A stretch of DNA of 64,000 nt. It comes from Branchinecta lynchi. Taxonomy: Eukaryota > Arthropoda > Branchiopoda > Anostraca > Branchinectidae. Under the pieces are notes generated by a model, which was not told the origin of the DNA, ran no database searches, and was given only the letters and a program-made list of their open reading frames with translations. Positions 19,088 to 29,213 of this stretch are shown here, in pieces (the first letter of the stretch is position 1; the number at the start of each line of letters is the position of its first letter). The stretch covers positions 19,308,938-19,372,937 of the forward strand of contig JAKZAP010000014.1 of assembly GCA_023053575.1 (NCBI GenBank). Reading direction: 5' to 3'. The position numbers and the translations under genes are program-made.

Positions 19088-20590
19088 GTGCAAACTCTTC
19101 CTCCTCTCCCAAGTAATACTTCTTTTCCCCCATTACCAGATCACGTTATCCCAGCAATACTACCTGGGGATGTTGAAGCAAAAATCCGTAAACTAAAGAG
19201 AACTTCAATATGCCCCCTTGATATTCCGATTGATTTGGTCCAAGCATTTCCCGATAAACTATCAAAACCTTTGTCAGATATTTTCAACACGATAACCAAA
19301 AGCGGTTTATTCCCTGATTGCTGGAAAAAAGGGTACGTTACTCCCATACAGAAGAAAGGGGCTAAACTGGATTTTAGTGGAGTCCGTCCTATTACTCTTA
19401 CACCGATATTTTCCAAAATGTATGAGAGTTTTGTAGCAGATTGGCTCAAAGAAACGATCCATGATTTAATAGATGAAAACCAGTTCGGAAACATGAAAGG
19501 TTTATCGACGACACATTATCTGGTTAGCCTTCTCGACACTGTATATAAACTACTTGATGAGCCTGATACATGGCTGAATCTTATTTTAGTTGACCTCCAA
19601 AAAGCGTTTGATCTTGTTAGTCACAATGTTTTAATTGAAAAATTATTAAATGAATTTAAAGTACCACCTTTTCTAGTTAATATCATTGCATCTTTTCTGT
19701 CAAATAGAAGTCAAGTTGTAAGGTATAAAAACATTTATTCAGATGCACTTCCTATTTCTTGCGGTGTTCCACAGGGAACGCTCTTAGGTCCTCTGTTATT
19801 TTTGGTAATGATTAACAATCTGGCTAACGAATCAGCCGATCGCTGGAAGTTTGTGGACGATATGACATTACTTGAAAGATGCAGAAGGAACATAAAAAGT
19901 ACCGCAATGGAAATACTTGACGATATCGCTGCCGAAGCAGCCGAGTCGAAAATGAAAGTTAATTCACAGAAATCAAATATCATGACCATAAGTTTTCTTA
20001 AATCAAAGCCATCGTTCACTACTCCAGTACCAAATGAAATATTTACAACAAAGACCAAACTTTTGGGGATCACACTGACGAATGATCTGAAGTGGGAGGC
20101 TCACATTTGTTCCATTATTAAACAAGCCAGTGCGTCTCTGTCTCTCCTTAAACTGTTTTCCAAATTTTCTTGCCCTAAATCACATGTTCTCCGCCTTTAC
20201 GTTACTTTCATCCGTCCGCTACTTGAGTATGCTTGTCCGGTTTGGCACTTTGGCCTGACAGTAGATCAGCCTGATAGGCTTGAAACTATTCAGAAGAGAG
20301 CTTTGAGAATCATCTACCGCCAGGGCAAAGTGCCTTATATCCTCCTCCTCAAAGAATTCCGCCTCCCTACTTTAGCAGCCCGACGTCTTACTCTTTGTAC
20401 TGGTTTCGGGAACAGTCTGCGTTCCCACTCATGTTTTGAGCACCTGTTTCCTACCCCATATTGCCCGCCAAAACCTCGACTACCTCGAGCTGTAGCACAA
20501 AAAGTTCCGGTTCTTAACCCTGTTTGTACAAGAACCGATCGCTACAGAAAGAGCTTTGTACCATCTTTTGTTGAAGTTTTGAACAATTGA
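19088..20590 (+). pseudogene. LINE polyprotein part 2: reverse transcriptase
   Basis: A 500-codon frame one base out of phase with the endonuclease frame; the break lies around 19050-19070. RT blocks in order: GVRPITLTPIFSKMYE (~residue 97), NQFGNMKGLSTTHYL (~137), VDLQKAFD with the first catalytic Asp (~172), GVPQGTLLGPLLF (~225), and FVDDMTLLE with the catalytic Asp pair (~256). The thumb and C-terminal region holds LLGITLTNDLKWE, YACPVWHFGLT and a final Arg/Pro-rich end, typical of Jockey/CR1-like elements of aquatic invertebrates. The first in-frame codon is not a trustworthy start. Confidence 0.85.
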
Positions 20591-21039
20591 TTAACTATTT
20601 CCCTTTAATGTTTTAATTGTCTAGGGTTTTTATTCTGTTTGATCATTTTTTGACTATTGCTTTATTATGTACAACCGCCTTATTAAATGTTTTGTAATTA
20701 TGATGTACCTGACGAAAACGACAAGTTCGGCAATCCAATGCTGTGAAAGTCTCGTTTTACAATAAAGTATCAGTCAGTCAGTCAGAAACAAGAAATCAAA
20801 ATTTATATGACTTCAAATAAAAGAGGAAGATTAAACTGAACTTTCCACCAACTTCAATGCCAAGCCTGTTCGTTTAGACCCTAATCCGCTCCAAAGAAAA
20901 TTGGACAGTTTTTAACAGAAAGAGTGCTTTCTTTTCTTGGAAAAGGAAAAATGGGTTGTAGAAGCATGACAAAAGCATGCAAATTAGAAGGGGCATCAAG
21001 TACGGGGGGAGGGATGGGGTATGCTCCCCCCCGTGTTCT

Positions 21040-21200
21040 CGGCCAGTCGGTAATAACCGAATCGGCACTAAATGCTACGGTTTTCCGTAAAAACCGTTGA
21101 TTTTTTCATGAAAACAGTCGTTTTTCTGAAAATCCATTTGATTTTTCAGCAGAACAGTATTTTCTTCTTAAAAACAGCGGGTTTTCTGAAACTCGGTAAG
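21040..21200. repeat. hAT-like AACAGT core, partial
   Basis: CCAGTCGGTAATAACCGAAT then AAAACAGTCGTTTTTCTG and related units; same family as 24512-24813, truncated on the right. Confidence 0.5.
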
Positions 21201-21269
21201 TTCTTCGTCAAAAATGATATTTCTATCCATATACGGGTTGAATTATATTGGTCGGTCAGTCCTACGTTT

Positions 21270-21720
21270 GGGAGTTTGTATACTTCCAGATGTTCTAGGA
21301 CAATGAAACTTGGCAGGCATACCAGAGACCCGACCAGATTAACTTGGAAATAGTCACTTGCCGGATCTGACCATCGTGGGGGAGGGGAGGGAAGGCGGAA
21401 TCCGGAAATTAGTGGCATGCATAACTTTCGAACGGGTGATTGGATCTTAATGAAACTAGATATTCGGAAAGATGTCCTGAGATGTGCCATTTCGAGTCCG
21501 GACCGGATCTGATGAATGTGTGGGGGGAGAGTCGGAGGGGGGAACCGGAAATCTTGTGACACGCTTAGAGTGGAGCGACCGGATGAAACTTGGTGGGAAG
21601 AACACACACAAGCCGTAGGTAGGGGGGGGGGGAGTTCCAGGATTCCGGTGATCCGGGATTAAGGTACTTCCAGTTGGGCTAGCAGAATGAAACTTGACGG
21701 GCGTATCCAGGGGCGTCGCA
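21270..21720. repeat. Repeat family B copy
   Basis: Contains CAATGAAACTTGGCAGGCAT, GAACGGGTGATTGGATCTTA, GAGTCCGGACCGGATCTG and GGATGAAACTTGGTGGGA in the order seen at 12830-15060. Confidence 0.7.
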
Positions 21721-22200
21721 AGGGGGCAGTGCTGGGGGTGAAGCTTATGAGATCCGGTACAGTTTTGGGCCGGAGGCGCAAAATTTTACTAGAACTACTC
21801 GGTTATTTTTCGATATCAGAACTTCCCGTTATTTCTACCGGTATTCGGTAGTTATAAAGAATCCCAGATAAGCTATTAGTACAAATGTACTCGGTATGAT
21901 GATCGGGATTCGGTATATTTGCCACGATTCGGTAGTTAACCACGAATCCCGACTCTAGGTACAGCATCGACGAAATTATACCGAATCCGAATACTATTCG
22001 GTAGTTTTCGATGCCAGAACTATTTGGTATAATTACGGATTCGGTAGTTATACAGAATCCCGAATAGGCTGTCGATCCAGAATTATTCGGTATTATAACT
22101 GGGATTCGGTCAATTATTCTGTAGTCTATCATGCCAGGATCCGTTAGTTGCACGAACCCCTAACTTCGGTCCGATTTAGACGACATTTTACCGACTCCCT
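21705..22200. repeat. ATTCGGTA-rich degenerate palindromic repeats
   Basis: Starts at CAGGGGCGTCGCAAGGGGG, a hAT-like terminal sequence. Then GGATTCGGTAGTTAT and its complement-like ACCGAATCC recur about every 60 bp (21845, 21908, 21928, 21990, 22040, 22095). No right terminus found. Confidence 0.4.
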
Positions 22201-22739
22201 AATATTAGTCCATAATTATTCGCTATATGCTTCTCCGGAATTCCGAACTTAGGTCCAGTATCGACGTCAATCCTCAAATCTGGTGACACTCCCCACACAT
22301 ATCGCAGAGAATCGTACTCTCAGCTGCAGGTTTTGATCTTGTCAGAATATCAGTCAGCTTGCCTGAATTACAGAAAGGTAGTTACCAAACTTTGAATTCA
22401 CAGTCGGGTTTGTACTGAAATATTTCTCAAAGCGGAGAGGCCGATTTTTGAAATGTTTGCCTGCGTCGCATAGTGTCAACATTTTTGTTGCTGTGCAAAA
22501 GTCTTGTATTTTAGTAGAGGTAGGTTTAAAAAAAAAAAATCACACAGGGCAAGGTTTGGACATAAATCGGATTTCTAAGCATTGAGAAGAGGTCAAGTGA
22601 AGCCGCTGGCTATAGACTAAAGGACTGATCTGTGAGTTCTTAGTTAATCTTTACTTTTATTTTGGATCCCAAAAAGACGCTCTAATCACAAATATTTAAA
22701 AAAATGGGATCAGTTGAATTAAGTTTCTTTCAGAAAGTC

Positions 22740-23775
22740 ATTCTCTAGTTTGAGCACAGGCCATGCCCTTTTCCTCTTATCTTCGAATGTCAGCTCAAAC
22801 GCTTTCCTACCAGTCTGTTATGTGGCATAGAAGCGAGCCTTTCCCAGTATTTTACCATAGTCTTTTCCACCTCCCATCCTATGTTATCCGGCAACCTAAA
22901 TACACAAATTCATCTACACTTTGTAGATCTCCCCCTCCGTGTCTTACTTCTACTTCATCTGTATGCTTCTTTTTTCGAAACACCATTGAACAGGATTTCT
23001 CCACCTCCAGAAGTAGGTTCATATCCCTCAGGAAATTTTCCGTCACGTCTAGCAGTTGATGCAGCTTATCCCTTGATTTCGGTAGTAATACTATGTCATC
23101 AACAAATAGTGGGGCGAACAGCTTCTAGCCTCTAGGACTTACTGTCGGTGCCACTTTCTGGAAAAAGTAATCCTCAGTGTCGATTATGAACAGTGCGAAA
23201 AGCCTGGGTGGCAAATGTGCATCCCTTTTTCACCCCTAATTACTAGTTACTATCCTTGAAAATTTTCCTACTTTTACCACCATTTTCACTAGTTCGTACA
23301 TCCTAGCCGCCAAAACCAGCAACCTAAGAGGTAGTCGAAGGTTAACTAAAGCCTCTCTTAAGAGAACTCTATCAACTCCGTCGAAAGCCCCTTTACTATC
23401 GAGAAAAGCATATTAACCAAACTCTGTAGAACAGAAGCTTGGTCTATGGCACTATAATTCTCACAGAAACCTGCTTGAATGTCTATTAATTTCTCACCTT
23501 TTCCTAGCCACTCATCCAGCCTCTCAGTTAAAAGCTTAGCAAATAGTTTACTCAGACCACCACCTAGTGTTATGTTTCTGCAATTCTTATGTAAAGCACT
23601 ACTCCCCTTTTTGAAAAGTGGGACCATGACCAACGTGCTGGCCAGTGGGGGCTCGCTAACATATTTGAAAAAATCATAGTCAGTATTGGCTCTGCTCCAT
23701 TTCCACAGTACTGACGGGATGCCATCCGGGCCAGGAGCCGACTTTCCTCTCATTTTTTTCAAAACCACTTAAGTT
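22740..23775 (-). pseudogene. Decayed LINE reverse transcriptase
   Basis: On the minus strand the open part 23358-23768 encodes KSAPGPDGIPS, VPLFKKGSSALHKNCRNITL, LSKLFAKLLTERLDEWL and QAGFCENYSAID, the fingers/palm start of a LINE RT. After a break the RT continues in other frames: GVKKGCTFAT at ~23240 (usual GVKQGC.LAP) and LFAPLFVDDIVLL at ~23110, with the FVDD catalytic pair, then a thumb region to ~22750. At least two frameshifts and stops; the element is dead. It is a different clade from the LINE at 17304-20785. Confidence 0.75.
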
Positions 23776-24503
23776 TCCTGTTCTTGGACTGGGGCGTAAA
23801 GTTCGTAATCTCCACGGCCTGTCTACCAAGTCATCACCGGTTCTGTCCTCGTTTTTCAAAGACCTCCTTTCTCTTCCAAATAATCAAGATAAATATTTTG
23901 TATCTGCTTTCTGGGTCTTATTTTGATTCTAATTATTCCATGAAGAATGCTCCACTAACTTCCAAACCTGTCTTAAATTGATCCCTCAGGGCTTCTGCGC
24001 AGAAAGAGCTAATTTTGATGTGAAAATAATAGTTGATCCTAGCTCCATAGTAGGCTACCATCACGGTTGGTTTTCTCCTAAAAATCTATGTGTATGTCAG
24101 TATAATCAAGAACAAATAATCTGATAAAACTTCTGTCTTTAGAGGTCTTTAGTCCCATGCAGCGAGCGACTATGAATACCCCGACAATGAGCTGATGTTG
24201 ATACCCGTTTACTCATCTTCAGTCTTCGCCGTTGCATATCGCAGAAAAAAATAGTGCAGGAGGCGTACTCCGCGCGCTGACCCGCTCTGGAGCGCGTCCG
24301 TAGAACCAATCAGCTTTGACTACTACTTTTCCTCACGTCGGCTTCACAGCGATTTAGCTATTTAGCTATTTGTAGAGGTAACGAAACGTGATGTGACGTG
24401 AAGGTACTAACCTCCGCTCGTTCGCAGCGGGAACGGTACAAATAAATATTCGACTCTTCTCTCGACTCGACTCTTCTTGGTATAATGAAAACACTAGATT
24501 GCA
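23776..24503. other. No gene recognised
   Basis: No convincing coding frame. It may include the 5' untranslated region, promoter or a first exon of mRPL51, which I cannot place; GC-rich CGCGCG(C) stretch at 24272-24300. Confidence 0.3.
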
Positions 24504-24511
24504 GTAATCAG
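24504..24511. repeat. 8-bp target site duplication, left copy
   Basis: GTAATCAG, repeated exactly at 24814-24821 on the other side of the hAT-like MITE. Confidence 0.85.
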
Positions 24512-24813
24512 CAGAGGCGTCACGACTGGGGGGGGGGGACGCCACCACCCCCAAAGTCGGTAAAAAATACCGAGTCCGAGCGAAGCGCCGCGATTTTTCG
24601 TCAAAACAGTTGATTTTTTTTCATGAAAACGGTCGGTTTTTCTGAAAATCAGTGGATTTTTCGGAAACTCAGTCGATTTTTTTCAAAAATGTCATTTTTG
24701 TTGTGGAAAACAGTTGTTTTTTTATTGCAGAAAAAGTCGGTAAAAATTACCAGCCAGTCGGTAAATGCCTCGTCCCCCCCCCCCCCCAAACATTTTGGCT
24801 AGTAACGCCTCTG
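24512..24813. mobile_element. hAT-like MITE with perfect 8-bp target duplication
   Basis: A 302-bp element with terminal inverted repeats CAGAGGCGTCAC / GTAACGCCTCTG, G-run next to the left end and C-run next to the right end, flanked by the 8-bp duplication GTAATCAG. Internally it consists of loosely repeated ~25-30-bp AACAGTCGATTTTT units bounded by GTCGGTAAAAA and TACCAGCCAGTCGGTAAAT. No coding capacity. The 8-bp duplication and CAGxGGCG termini point to the hAT superfamily. Confidence 0.85.
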
Positions 24814-24832
24814 GTAATCAGGGCAGTATCAT

Positions 24833-25273
24833 ATGTTTAAAGCTTATTACTATCATCAGTGTTATGTTTTAGATCGCTTACCTCGGGACTTCGGATACAC
24901 AGAGCGGCTCCTACAGGGTGGTTTACTACCACGTCTCGAAAATGCGAAACCACTGAAACAAATGCCGACATTCCGGCCTAAGGACAAATGGGCAGAGAAA
25001 CGTGCTTTATTTGGCCAGAATGACTATATTGACATCCTCGGAACAGGGAATGTGAGGCCCATCGATGTGTTATATGGTGTTCCGTACTGGCTTAGAGGAC
25101 TGAAGGACAACCGTGAATATCAGATGTTGCTTCGTAAAAGGATAGTGTATGGACAAAGAGGGTATGCTGCAAAGTATCCAACGAAGTGGGAGAATATGCA
25201 GAAACGTATCCAGTACCTTTATCGATACACTAACAATTATCAACCTCAAAAGTCAGGTTGGAAGGGACAGTAG
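24833..25273 (+). CDS. mRpL51: Mitochondrial ribosomal protein L51 (bL-type mitoribosome subunit)
   Basis: A 146-codon frame encoding a component of the mitochondrial large ribosomal subunit. The core KWAEKRALFGQNDYIDILG (from ~residue 52), VPYWLRGLKDN and LLRKR, and the C-terminal PTKWENMQKRIQYLYRYTN match mL51 of animals, most closely arthropod forms. The N-terminus LDRLPRDFGYTERLLQGG also fits. I chose ATG 24833; an in-frame TAA at 24815-24817 and an AG at 24820-24821 leave room for a 3' splice site just before, with a targeting-peptide exon further upstream that I could not find. A hAT-like MITE ends 20 bp before this ATG. AATAAA lies 25 bp after the stop. High confidence in identity, moderate in the start. 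Confidence 0.9.
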   Translation: MFKAYYYHQCYVLDRLPRDFGYTERLLQGGLLPRLENAKPLKQMPTFRPKDKWAEKRALFGQNDYIDILGTGNVRPIDVLYGVPYWLRGLKDNREYQMLLRKRIVYGQRGYAAKYPTKWENMQKRIQYLYRYTNNYQPQKSGWKGQ

Positions 25274-25300
25274 TGTAACAAAAATGTAAACGTTTTATTA

Positions 25301-25306
25301 AATAAA
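25301..25306 (+). terminator. Polyadenylation signal of mRpL51
   Basis: AATAAA 28 bp after the TAG stop. Confidence 0.6.
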
Positions 25307-25429
25307 TAACAGTCTAAAGCTCTGATCGCTCTTTTGTCCCATCCTTTTGTGAATGGTGACTAGGGTCCACCTACATAAAACAAAAGATGTTACTAAATAT
25401 TCCTTGAGCCCAAGCTGACTGTGAATCAT

Positions 25430-25577
25430 ATTTGACAGTGCAAAACGGATACAAGTTATTTTTCAGATGTTCATTCTCCAGTCTGAGCGGCTTGAGCCTG
25501 AAGAGGACCCTTGCCAAGAATGGCCGAAATATAGCTCTAATAAAATTCAGCTGCCGTATCCGTTTGCACTGTCAAAT
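25430..25577. mobile_element. Foldback MITE, family H
   Basis: 148 bp with inverted ends ATTTGACAGTGCAAAACGGA / TCCGTTTGCACTGTCAAAT. Inside is a CCCTTGCCAAGAATGGCCGA hairpin and GAGCCTGAAGAGGACC. The left flank AGCCCAAGCTGACTG recurs beside other copies. Confidence 0.65.
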
Positions 25578-25599
25578 ATAAAAGACGTTACTACTGACT

Positions 25600-26280
25600 G
25601 GACTGACAACTAAGATAAATAAAATAGTATTATTGCAGGCATTTCTTACTCCAATTGTTCGTCTAAAGTATTCCAGTTGTAGACTAGGGCCACTTTGCGA
25701 ACCAAGATTGCCTGCCCTGTATGCTTAAAGGATGCTGCCTTAATCTGTGTACCTAATCGTTCCATCGATCCTCATTTCAGAGGTTTTAAACCTCCTAGGT
25801 CATTTCACCTCCAATACGGACACATACGGCCCTCGGCTGATTTCTCATTCTCCGTTTTTGGCTCTTCCGGAGGAGATTCAGCTCCTGCTGAGTGCTTCCG
25901 AGGACATTAGTCGTCAGAAATATCGGCTATGCAAGTTTATACGTGTTTTTCATCAAGACCAAGGGGACCGAGCGAGGCTGAAAGCAGCCGGAATGACAGT
26001 CTTTGAAACCCAGTTTTAAAGGAGTCATGAATACTGGAATATAAACTGCATCTACTGCGAGTTGTGCTTTAAGCTAAATATTTATTTGGACAGCATCGGA
26101 GAAGTTCTGTGGGAAAATACTTACCTCATTCATTTCATGCTGACCTCGCATTAGGGGATTCTAAAGAGTTACAAGCTATGGGTCCGGGCGAGATCTCCAA
26201 GGGCGACCCCCCCCCCCTTAAATCAATCCGGCAATAAAACGGTACCCCCCCCCCCCCGATATCCAAATTGGCTATGTAAC
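25600..26280. other. No gene recognised; two long C-runs
   Basis: A 91-codon frame at 25747-26019 has no recognisable domain. C-runs at about 26207-26218 and 26246-26259. Confidence 0.3.
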
Positions 26281-26318
26281 AATAAATATCCCTTCAGCCC
26301 AAGCTGACTGCGAATCAT

Positions 26319-26402
26319 ATTTGACAGTGCAAAACGGATACGTCAGCTGAATTTTATTATCCGTTTCAGCTGAATTTTATTATCCGCTTTGCACTGTCAA
26401 AT
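26319..26402. mobile_element. Foldback MITE, family H, 84-bp short copy
   Basis: ATTTGACAGTGCAAAACGGA at the left and TTTGCACTGTCAAAT at the right, with an internal duplication of CAGCTGAATTTTATTATCCG. Confidence 0.7.
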
Positions 26403-26615
26403 ACGTAACAATATTCACAATCTTTTGAAGTACAACGGGCAGATCAAACTATCAGTGTCATATTACAACCGCCTAGAAAGCAATATTACATCAGAAATCA
26501 GCACACACCTAAACAATTTATTTTCGCATGTATATCGTCATGGTGTTTTTGCTGTCAGCCATCCTCCAGTTTACTAGCCCCTGACAAAATATAAGCTTAT
26601 CCATTTGTTGTTATA

Positions 26616-27014
26616 GTTGCGCTTTCGCAGATACCATGTTATCTGTTACCACGGTAACTGGATCTGCAAATCGTCGGTTTTGCAGTTACCGCGGTATCTG
26701 ATATTACGGTTGCTCTGCAAAAACGACAATTGCGGAAATAGCGCTTTTAGAAGTTTTAGAAGTCATCCGAAAAGAAAAATTGATATACCGTCTCACCACT
26801 AAGTGACAAACTTTATTCCCACTACTTTGACAAAATCCTAGGCTCTGTCGTTGATGATGATGAAAGTGAGTAACTTTTTTAGATACCATGGTAACTGGCC
26901 AGATACCACGATCACTGCAAAACGCCTTTTGACCGTGGTATCAGATACCACGATAACCGCGAAAATGACTTTGGACCGTGGTATCAGATACCATGGTATC
27001 TGCAAAAACGAAAC
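26616..27014. mobile_element. TA-flanked TIR element full of GATACCAYGGTATC palindromes
   Basis: Ends GTTGCGCTTTCGCAGATACC and, inverted, GTTTCGTTTTTGCAGATACC, each flanked by TA (26614-26615, 27015-27016). Inside are repeated partial palindromes such as AGATACCATGGTATCT and GATACCACGGTCxAAAG. Related sequence starts at 63578. A Tc1/mariner-type target site is suggested; no transposase. Confidence 0.65.
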
Positions 27015-27102
27015 TATTATTATTAACTCCAAATCATCTGTATTATTGACCAAGTATAACTGAGAATTTTCTTGCATATTTTGGGCTCAGCTGCAAGTAC
27101 CT

Positions 27103-27180
27103 AAATTCAAATTCAAATTCGTTTATTTCCATGATATCTTTTAACAAAAATAGTGGTGGATCGTCATACATGGTCGACAT
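27103..27180 (-). repeat. LINE 3' tail, minus orientation
   Basis: Plus strand reads (AATTC/AAATTC)n then GTTTATTTCCATGATATC; on the minus strand this is AATAAACGAATTTGAATTTG, a tandem-repeat LINE end. Confidence 0.45.
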
Positions 27181-27431
27181 AGTCATAAATAATCACATAT
27201 ATGTTACAATTTTAATTTTTTTTAAACACAATCCGATAACAAACATATTTACAAAACATGTCAATTTAAAATTCATAATTCCTATAACTATGTTATGTTT
27301 GTACATTTTCGGCACTTCACATCCAGAAATCAAAACTTTCTTGGGTACCATAAACATAAAAGTTTCGACCGACAGGATTCGAGCAATCGGCCAGATAGAG
27401 ATCGTTTATTGCAGTAGATATGGCACTCTCT

Positions 27432-27736
27432 GAGCGTGTTCCACCCTTCTAACAATAGTTACTAATAGTTAGTATTTCCGTTCCATCCTCATGAAAAGTT
27501 ACTACGCTGACCGTTCCAACCTTGTCGGAATAGTAACTAATAGTTACTATTCGCTTACCATGCTCGGGACCGTAGTAAGCGTAGTAACTACGCATCTCTG
27601 TAACGTGATTGGTCGGATTCGCCCCTGGCGTGAGATTCTGCTGGAAAATAGAAAAATCGTTCCAGCCTTGACGGCGAAAAGCCAGAATTCGTGACGTCAT
27701 GCGTAGTAACTACGGTAAGTAGGATGGAACACGCTC
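27432..27736. mobile_element. 305-bp TIR element with GAGCGTGTTCCA ends
   Basis: Left end GAGCGTGTTCCACCCTTCTA, right end inverted GAGCGTGTTCCATCCTACTT. Subterminal TAGTTACTA repeats. No coding frame of note. The larger element at 54551-55315 is the same family, with extra inserted DNA. No clear target duplication. Confidence 0.7.
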
Positions 27737-27739
27737 TTT

Positions 27740-28740
27740 ATCATTCAGAACTTTAAATGATATATTTTCGCGCCTTGCAAGTGCAATATCCGAAATGGTC
27801 TCCGCCAAGACGGCGAAGAGGTAATGGCAAGCGGTAATGAGAAAACTGCTTATTTTCGAAGCGTTACCTAGCGTAAGTCCGAAATTTCTAACTGTAAGGC
27901 ATTTCACGAAAAACAAAGCATAATTAGTGCCCATTGTACTTCAACATGTTATCAAATATTAAACTTGACTTCCCGTGTTCTTGGTCTTGAGTGGAATTCT
28001 GACGAAACAAGAAAAACACGTGTACAGTGAAGAACTGATAAAAATATATCTGGGACTATCTTGAAAGTGCCATTACAAAACCAGTGACGTTACAACCGAA
28101 GAAGTTATATGCTATTCCATGACCCACACAGAATAGAAGTATCATCGTTATCAGTAAACAGAAAAAAAAATCGCGGCCACTCTTGGAGTTTTCTATTATC
28201 GTCAAGGGATAACTAAAGAGGAATGGGAATCAGGTCAGGGGAGAGGGCAATCGGCTGATTGTTCAAAGCATCTGCTGGCCCTTCGCATTGTGCGAACAGG
28301 TGGCATCTTACAGCAGCTTCCTCGCCAATAAAGGGAGAGGGAACTGGGTTTCAGCCGGGTAGAGGGGTCGCTTAGACCTCATTTCCTGTCCACTGCCTTA
28401 GCTATAACGTTTCTCACAAAGTATCCCCCCACACACAGACCAAACAGTTAATTGTGACATTTCTAGACATGCTGATAAAATTTTATATATCTATAAAAAG
28501 TACATAAACCCCATTTCCTGACCCTAATTGCCTTATAAATAACTGCCTTAGTTCAGAATGTTATTTCGAGGGTGTCTCATACGCTCGGTATTCAAGCCTC
28601 GCCTAACGTCCCATAAGCTCGTGTCCGTCAAGCCTCGCATCAGACACCATCATGTTAGACCCCTGGTGTTTAAACTTGCCGTGTAAGCCTCGTACCCCAC
28701 ACCAACACGTTACGTCGCTGGCGTCCCATAAGCTCGGTTC
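27740..28740. other. No gene recognised
   Basis: Only degenerate short repeats, such as CCCATAAGCTCG and AAGCCTCGC phrases at 28575-28740. Confidence 0.3.
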
Positions 28741-28741
28741 C

Positions 28742-28811
28742 AATGTACCTGACAAAAATGGCAAGTTCGGAATTCTAATGCTGCGAAGGTTTGTTTATGT
28801 AATAAAGTAAT
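28742..28811 (+). repeat. Solo 3' end of the LINE family at 17304-20785
   Basis: AATGTACCTGACAAAAATGG, GCAAGTTCGGAATTC and AATAAAGTAA correspond base for base, with about 80-85 percent identity, to 20701-20770. A 5'-truncated insertion. Confidence 0.65.
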
Positions 28812-29213
28812 CGCATCTGGGAGACAAAGTTTCAGGCATCAGAACTTCTAGTGCTTTTTTAGTGATTATACTTATCTTTTGAGTATATTTTATTTTGTTT
28901 TCCAGCCACGACCCCCATGGGCTTTCTGGGAATAAATCAATTCATAGCATTCGACAATCCAACAAGAACAAAAATATTCGCAAGGATCAACTGTTCGAAA
29001 ACTGAAGAAAAACTAATTGAAACGCCGTTGCTCATTATGCATTGGCGATTCATATAGAATTCTGTCGTCACGATATCAGGAGAAAAGACTGACAGACGAT
29101 AGGCAAAGGGAGAGGAAATATTGTTACTAATCAGCAACGGCGTCTTCTGAGCTCGTTTTTAGGCACAGAAGTTTGCTTTACTATCTTTGGTCTGAAGAAC
29201 TCACGGTACTTAC

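Larger units (their letters stand above)
17304..20785 (+). mobile_element. Non-LTR retrotransposon (Jockey/CR1-like clade), near full length
   Basis: Endonuclease-linker frame (17304-19067) and reverse transcriptase frame (19088-20590) in the order of APE-type LINEs, then a ~170-bp 3' UTR and AATAAAGTA followed by four TCAG repeats at 20770-20785, a microsatellite-type 3' tail. A 70-bp copy of the same 3' UTR end is found alone at 28742-28811. The 5' limit is uncertain. Confidence 0.8.

Noticed and set aside
25747..26019. 91-codon frame as a host exon
   Set aside because: Some protein-like composition, but no recognisable family and no convincing splice sites.
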